Part shown: positions 60,713-64,000 of the stretch, piece by piece
Layout: each line of letters opens with the position of its first letter
Numbering within the stretch: the first letter of the stretch is position 1
Assembly (NCBI GenBank): GCA_046342195.1
Contig: JBKDQE010000066.1
Coordinates: forward strand, 1 to 64,000
DNA: 64,000 nt
Source of the DNA: CANHBY01 sp046342195
GTDB taxonomy: Bacteria > Pseudomonadota > Gammaproteobacteria > Burkholderiales > Burkholderiaceae_C
Reading direction: 5' to 3'
Translations under genes and position numbers: made by a program
Notes under the pieces: generated by a model
Databases searched by the model: none
What the model saw: the letters and a program-made list of their open reading frames with translations, nothing else
What the model was told of the DNA's origin: nothing

Positions 60713-61702
60713 TTACCAAGTCAAAACGAGCTTACCAATATGCTCGTGAGACTCCATTAATCGATGGGCGCTGACCACTTCAGCCGCAGGGTATTGACGA
60801 AACACCACAGGCTTGAAGATGCCAGATTCAATCCAGGGCCAGACCACTCGACGCAAGGATCGGGCAATGGATGACTTGAACGTGAGTGGCCTGGGTCGCA
60901 AGGTGGAGCCGGTGATAGTTAAGCGCCGAAGCATGAGTTGAGCTGCATCAAACTGCGTTCGTGCACCGCCTTGCACCGCAATGAGAATCAAGCGACCTTC
61001 TTTGGCAAGACACGCCAAATCACGTTGAATGTAATCACCTGCGACCATATCAAGGATGACATCAGCCCCCCTGCCCTGCGTCCAGGCCAGAGTGGCTTCA
61101 ACAAAGTCTTGAGTTGGGTAATGAATGAGGCATTCTGCCCCCAGCATTTTGCAGGCTTCCAATTTATCTTGGCTGCCCGCCGTTACACCCACTCGAGCAC
61201 CCCAGGCTTTGGCCATCTGGATCGCTGTCACGCCGATTCCGCTGCTACCCCCATGAACCAAAACGAACTCATCCGGTTGCAAAGCTCCGCGGTCAAATAA
61301 ATTGGACCACACAGTGAAACAGGCCTCAGGAAGGCTGGCCGCCTCAATATCGCTGAGACCATCCGGGACCTTGAGGCATTGCTCAACAGGGGCAAGACAA
61401 TACTCTGCATACCCCCCCCCAGCGAGGAGCGCACAAACCCGGTCATTGAGAGCCAAACCCGCCTGCTCCATGGCCCAGGGATCCCCCCCCTCAATAACAC
61501 CCGCAACTTCCAGACCCAAAATATCTGAGACTCCAGGTGGAGGTGCATAGTACCCTTTGCGTTGGAGAATATCAGGGCGATTGATACCGCTGGCGCGTAC
61601 CCGAATGAGGATCTCCCCGGGCCCCGGCCGGGGCCGTTCTCGTTGTGCAATGCGCAAGACCTCGGGGGCACCGTAGGCACTGATCTCTACCACGTTCATC
61701 AC
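60713..61702 (-). CDS. NAD(P)H:quinone oxidoreductase, zinc-free MDR family
   Basis: 329 aa (or 328 from the second Met). A medium-chain dehydrogenase/reductase of the quinone oxidoreductase (PIG3/Qor) group: ASGINRPDILQRKGYYAPPP near the start, LGLEVAGVIEGG, LVHGGSSGIGVTAIQMAKAW (nucleotide-binding AxxGxxG-like loop), and GRLILIAVQGG. No zinc-ligand set is seen. It reduces quinones or related enones. A run of nine G (61412-61420) lies within the gene, coding for three glycines of LLAGGGYAEY. Located between pnp and tpiA, as in many Burkholderiales. Confidence 0.92.
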   Translation of the reverse strand: MMNVVEISAYGAPEVLRIAQRERPRPGPGEILIRVRASGINRPDILQRKGYYAPPPGVSDILGLEVAGVIEGGDPWAMEQAGLALNDRVCALLAGGGYAEYCLAPVEQCLKVPDGLSDIEAASLPEACFTVWSNLFDRGALQPDEFVLVHGGSSGIGVTAIQMAKAWGARVGVTAGSQDKLEACKMLGAECLIHYPTQDFVEATLAWTQGRGADVILDMVAGDYIQRDLACLAKEGRLILIAVQGGARTQFDAAQLMLRRLTITGSTLRPRPLTFKSSIARSLRRVVWPWIESGIFKPVVFRQYPAAEVVSAHRLMESHEHIGKLVLTW

Positions 61703-61789
61703 TTAGAAACTGTTCTCAAAGTAACATTTCAAGAAAACTGTCAGGAAGACCTTTGGAAGCACAACGATCAGGGATGCCTTGGGCCCTCA

Positions 61790-61815
61790 CCCCTGACTTC
61801 TCGCGAAGAGAGGGG
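61790..61815. repeat. Hairpin with GNRA-type loop between pnp and the quinone oxidoreductase gene
   Basis: On the minus strand a 5-bp outer stem (cccct/agggg), a 2x2 internal loop and a 4-bp inner stem (cttc/gaag) close a GCGA loop. It resembles the CCCTC...GAGGG intergenic repeats common in beta- and gammaproteobacteria. No T-run follows, so it is more likely to protect or pause RNA than to terminate. The rest of the 159-bp gap shows no gene. Confidence 0.45.
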
Positions 61816-61861
61816 GTAGAAAAGAGAGGTCTTTGAGCCAGAACCAAGCCTCGGTACCGAC

Positions 61862-63982
61862 TTAAACAGACTCACCTTGGGGAGCAGGCTCACGCTCGAT
61901 CAAGGCCTTCATGGATAGCTTGACACGACCTTTTTCGTCAGTTTCGAGCACTTTGACCCTGACAATTTGCCCCTCCTTGAGAAAATCAGTGATTCTTTCG
62001 ACGCGCTGATGAGCAATTTGACTGATGTGCACCAGGCCATCTTTGCCAGGAAGAAGGTTGACCAAGGCTCCAAAATCGAGGATTTTAGTGACAGCGCCTT
62101 CATAAACCTTGCCGATTTCGATTTCCGCGGTAATTTCTTCAATGCGGCGCTTGGCTTCGGCAGCCTTGTCAGCCTCGGTCGATGCGATCGTGATGGTGCC
62201 ATCTTCCTCGATGTTGATCTGGGTGCCGGTTTCCTCGGTGAGCGCGCGAATGACGGCCCCACCCTTGCCAATAACGTCGCGGATTTTTTCGGGATTGATT
62301 TTCATGGTATATAGACGGGGAGCATAGGCGGACACCTCAGCCTTGGCTTGCCCCATCGAACCCATCATTTTGCCGAGAATGTGCATACGGGCTTCTTTGG
62401 CCTGTGCCAAGGCAACCTGCATGATTTCTTTGGTGATGCCCTGAATTTTAATGTCCATTTGGAGGGCGGTGATGCCCGCGCTGGTTCCCGCGACTTTGAA
62501 ATCCATATCGCCGAGGTGATCTTCGTCGCCAAGAATGTCTGTCAAGACGGCGAAACGGTTGCCATCCTTGATGAGGCCCATGGCGATACCTGCCACATGG
62601 GCTTTCAGGGGAACGCCGGCGTCCATCAGGGCCAAGCAGCCACCACACACCGAGGCCATGGACGAAGAACCGTTGGATTCGGTGATTTCCGAAACGACGC
62701 GCATGCAGTAAGGAAATTCACTGCGCCCGGGAAGCACAGCAACCAAGGCGCGCTTGGCCAAGCGACCGTGACCCACCTCACGGCGCTTTGGCGTGCCCAC
62801 GCGCCCAGTTTCGCCAGTGGCGAAGGGAGGCATGTTGTAGTGGAGCATAAAATGCTCTGAGAATTCACCCGTCAAGGCATCGATTTTTTGAACGTCACGC
62901 TCGGTGCCGAGGGTTGCCGCAACCAGAGCCTGGGTTTCCCCACGGGTGAACAGGCAGGAGCCATGGACTCTGGGCAAAACACTATTGCGAATTTCAATGG
63001 GGCGAACCGTGCGGGTGTCGCGTCCGTCGATGCGGGGCTCGCCAGATAAAATTTGGCTGCGTACGATTTTGGCTTCGAGATCGAATAATAAATTGTCGAC
63101 CTTGACTTCATCAAAAACGAGGCCCTCAGCCTGCAAAGCTGCTTTAGTTGCTGCGTAAGCGGCCCGAGTAGCTTCCGTACGAGTTTGCTTGGAGCGAATT
63201 TGGTAGGCCGCACGCAGTGGGCTTTCGGCGAGTGCTGCCACCTTGGCAATGAAGATCTCATCTTTTGCGGCGGGCTGCCAATCCCAGGCGGGCTTGCCGG
63301 CTTCGCGTACAAGATCGTTGATGGCTGCAATGGCGATATGACCTTGCTCATGGCCAAACACGACACCGCCCAGCATGATTTCTTCACTGAGTTCTTGAGC
63401 CTCAGATTCGACCATTAAAACAGCAGACTGAGTGCCCGCCACGACCAAATCCATTTGGGTTTCTGAGAGCTGGGCTTTGTTGGGATTCAGAACGTACTGG
63501 CCATTGATGTAGCCAACACGAGCCGCACCAATAGGGCCATTGAAAGGGACACCAGAAATGGCCAGCGCTGCGCTGGAGGCGATCATTGAGGGAATATCGG
63601 GCGCCACTTCGGGGTTCAGGGAAAGCACGTGAACAACCAACTGAACTTCATGGTAAAAGCCTTCTGGAAACAGGGGCCGAATGGGGCGGTCAATGAGGCG
63701 TGAAGTCAGTGTTTCCAGCTCACTTGGGCGGCCTTCACGTTTAAAAAAACTGCCTGGAATTTTGCCTGCAGCGTAGCTTTTTTCAATGTAATCAACGGTC
63801 AAGGGGAAAAAATCTTGGCCGTCTTTGGCCACCTTGGCAGCCACCACGGTAGCCAGCACCACGGTGTCATCCATGTTGACAATGACAGCTCCGGTGGCTT
63901 GACGGGCTATTTCCCCAGTTTCCATGGTGACAGTGTGTTGGCCCCATGCGAAAGTTTTGGTGATTTTGTTAAACATGCTCAT
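61862..63982 (-). CDS. pnp: Polynucleotide phosphorylase
   Basis: 706 aa. It degrades RNA 3' to 5' with phosphate and is part of the RNA degradosome. Two RNase PH-like domains are present: the first begins MFNKITKTFAWGQHTV, the second holds RGETQALVAATLG and the catalytic DILGDEDHLGDMDFKVAGTS. Then a KH domain (IRDVIGKGGAVIRALTEETG) and an S1 domain (GKVYEGAVTKILDFGALVNL) at the end. GGAG lies about ten bases before the ATG at 63982; the ATG two codons later is an alternative start. The gene is complete; rpsO, its usual neighbour, would lie beyond the right edge. Confidence 0.97.
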   Translation of the reverse strand: MSMFNKITKTFAWGQHTVTMETGEIARQATGAVIVNMDDTVVLATVVAAKVAKDGQDFFPLTVDYIEKSYAAGKIPGSFFKREGRPSELETLTSRLIDRPIRPLFPEGFYHEVQLVVHVLSLNPEVAPDIPSMIASSAALAISGVPFNGPIGAARVGYINGQYVLNPNKAQLSETQMDLVVAGTQSAVLMVESEAQELSEEIMLGGVVFGHEQGHIAIAAINDLVREAGKPAWDWQPAAKDEIFIAKVAALAESPLRAAYQIRSKQTRTEATRAAYAATKAALQAEGLVFDEVKVDNLLFDLEAKIVRSQILSGEPRIDGRDTRTVRPIEIRNSVLPRVHGSCLFTRGETQALVAATLGTERDVQKIDALTGEFSEHFMLHYNMPPFATGETGRVGTPKRREVGHGRLAKRALVAVLPGRSEFPYCMRVVSEITESNGSSSMASVCGGCLALMDAGVPLKAHVAGIAMGLIKDGNRFAVLTDILGDEDHLGDMDFKVAGTSAGITALQMDIKIQGITKEIMQVALAQAKEARMHILGKMMGSMGQAKAEVSAYAPRLYTMKINPEKIRDVIGKGGAVIRALTEETGTQINIEEDGTITIASTEADKAAEAKRRIEEITAEIEIGKVYEGAVTKILDFGALVNLLPGKDGLVHISQIAHQRVERITDFLKEGQIVRVKVLETDEKGRVKLSMKALIEREPAPQGESV

Positions 63983-64000
63983 ATGGTTTTTGCTCCAGGT

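Noticed and set aside
1..64000. CRISPR array, intact prophage or intact insertion sequence
   Set aside because: No spaced repeat array and no complete transposase, integrase or phage structural gene was found; only relics are present.

Overview
The window looks like a chromosome segment of a betaproteobacterium, most likely Burkholderiales. The main reason is the order pnp, quinone oxidoreductase, tpiA, secG, tRNA-Leu, nuoA to nuoN, NUDIX hydrolase on one strand, a layout I know from that order. The genus cannot be fixed from the sequence. Housekeeping genes are of moderate GC, while parts of the surface-sugar region are clearly AT-rich.

Layout. (1) 1-4719, plus strand: the 3' part of a type I restriction-modification operon of the EcoR124 (type IC) kind. 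It holds the tail of a GIY-YIG nuclease gene, hsdS with a tandem 12-bp repeat (TAEL type), a 51-codon DUF1016 remnant, and hsdR. The methylase gene hsdM would lie to the left of the window. (2) 4742-16414: a surface polysaccharide region. The minus-strand operon carries the full CDP-4-keto-3,6-dideoxyhexose pathway (rfbI, rfbF, rfbG, rfbH), an internally deleted epimerase and a two-gene transketolase, which together suggest a branched or modified dideoxy sugar. Plus-strand genes encode a sugar epimerase, an FkbM methyltransferase, a Wzx-like flippase and a family 2 glycosyltransferase. IS debris lies between the two halves and at the right edge. (3) 16854-27679: a tad-type pilus/secretion locus (tadC, tadB, an FHA-fused tadA, rcpA, rcpC, two Flp-type pilins, TadE- and TadG-like pseudopilins, and an unknown secreted protein). 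It is flanked on both sides by internally deleted transposase relics, and a 166-bp MITE-like element splits rcpA from rcpC. No tadZ, tadV or tadD is present. (4) 27970-32350: recQ, ssb, mnmA and a NUDIX gene. (5) 32474-39959: pbpC plus a thioester-type alpha-2-macroglobulin. (6) 40202-43564: the proton-translocating transhydrogenase operon pntAA-pntAB-pntB with panD inserted inside it. (7) 43617-63982, minus strand: pnp, qor, tpiA, secG, tRNA-Leu(GAG), nuoA-N and a NUDIX (ADP-ribose pyrophosphatase-like) gene.

How the genes work together. The hsd genes modify and cut DNA. The rfb/transketolase genes make an activated deoxysugar that the glycosyltransferase and flippase would place on a surface glycan. 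The tad genes would assemble a bundle-forming pilus through an outer-membrane secretin. PbpC and alpha-2-macroglobulin form a known periplasmic repair and anti-protease pair. The pnt and nuo operons handle redox balance and proton motive force.

Most novel-looking points: the FHA-TadA locus without TadZ, the MITE-like element and the IS relics around it, transketolase subunits coupled to CDP-dideoxyhexose synthesis next to an epimerase that has lost its catalytic core, panD inside pnt, and an apparently unannotated 57-codon reading frame translationally overlapped with nuoF and lying just upstream of nuoG. I saw no CRISPR array and no intact mobile element.
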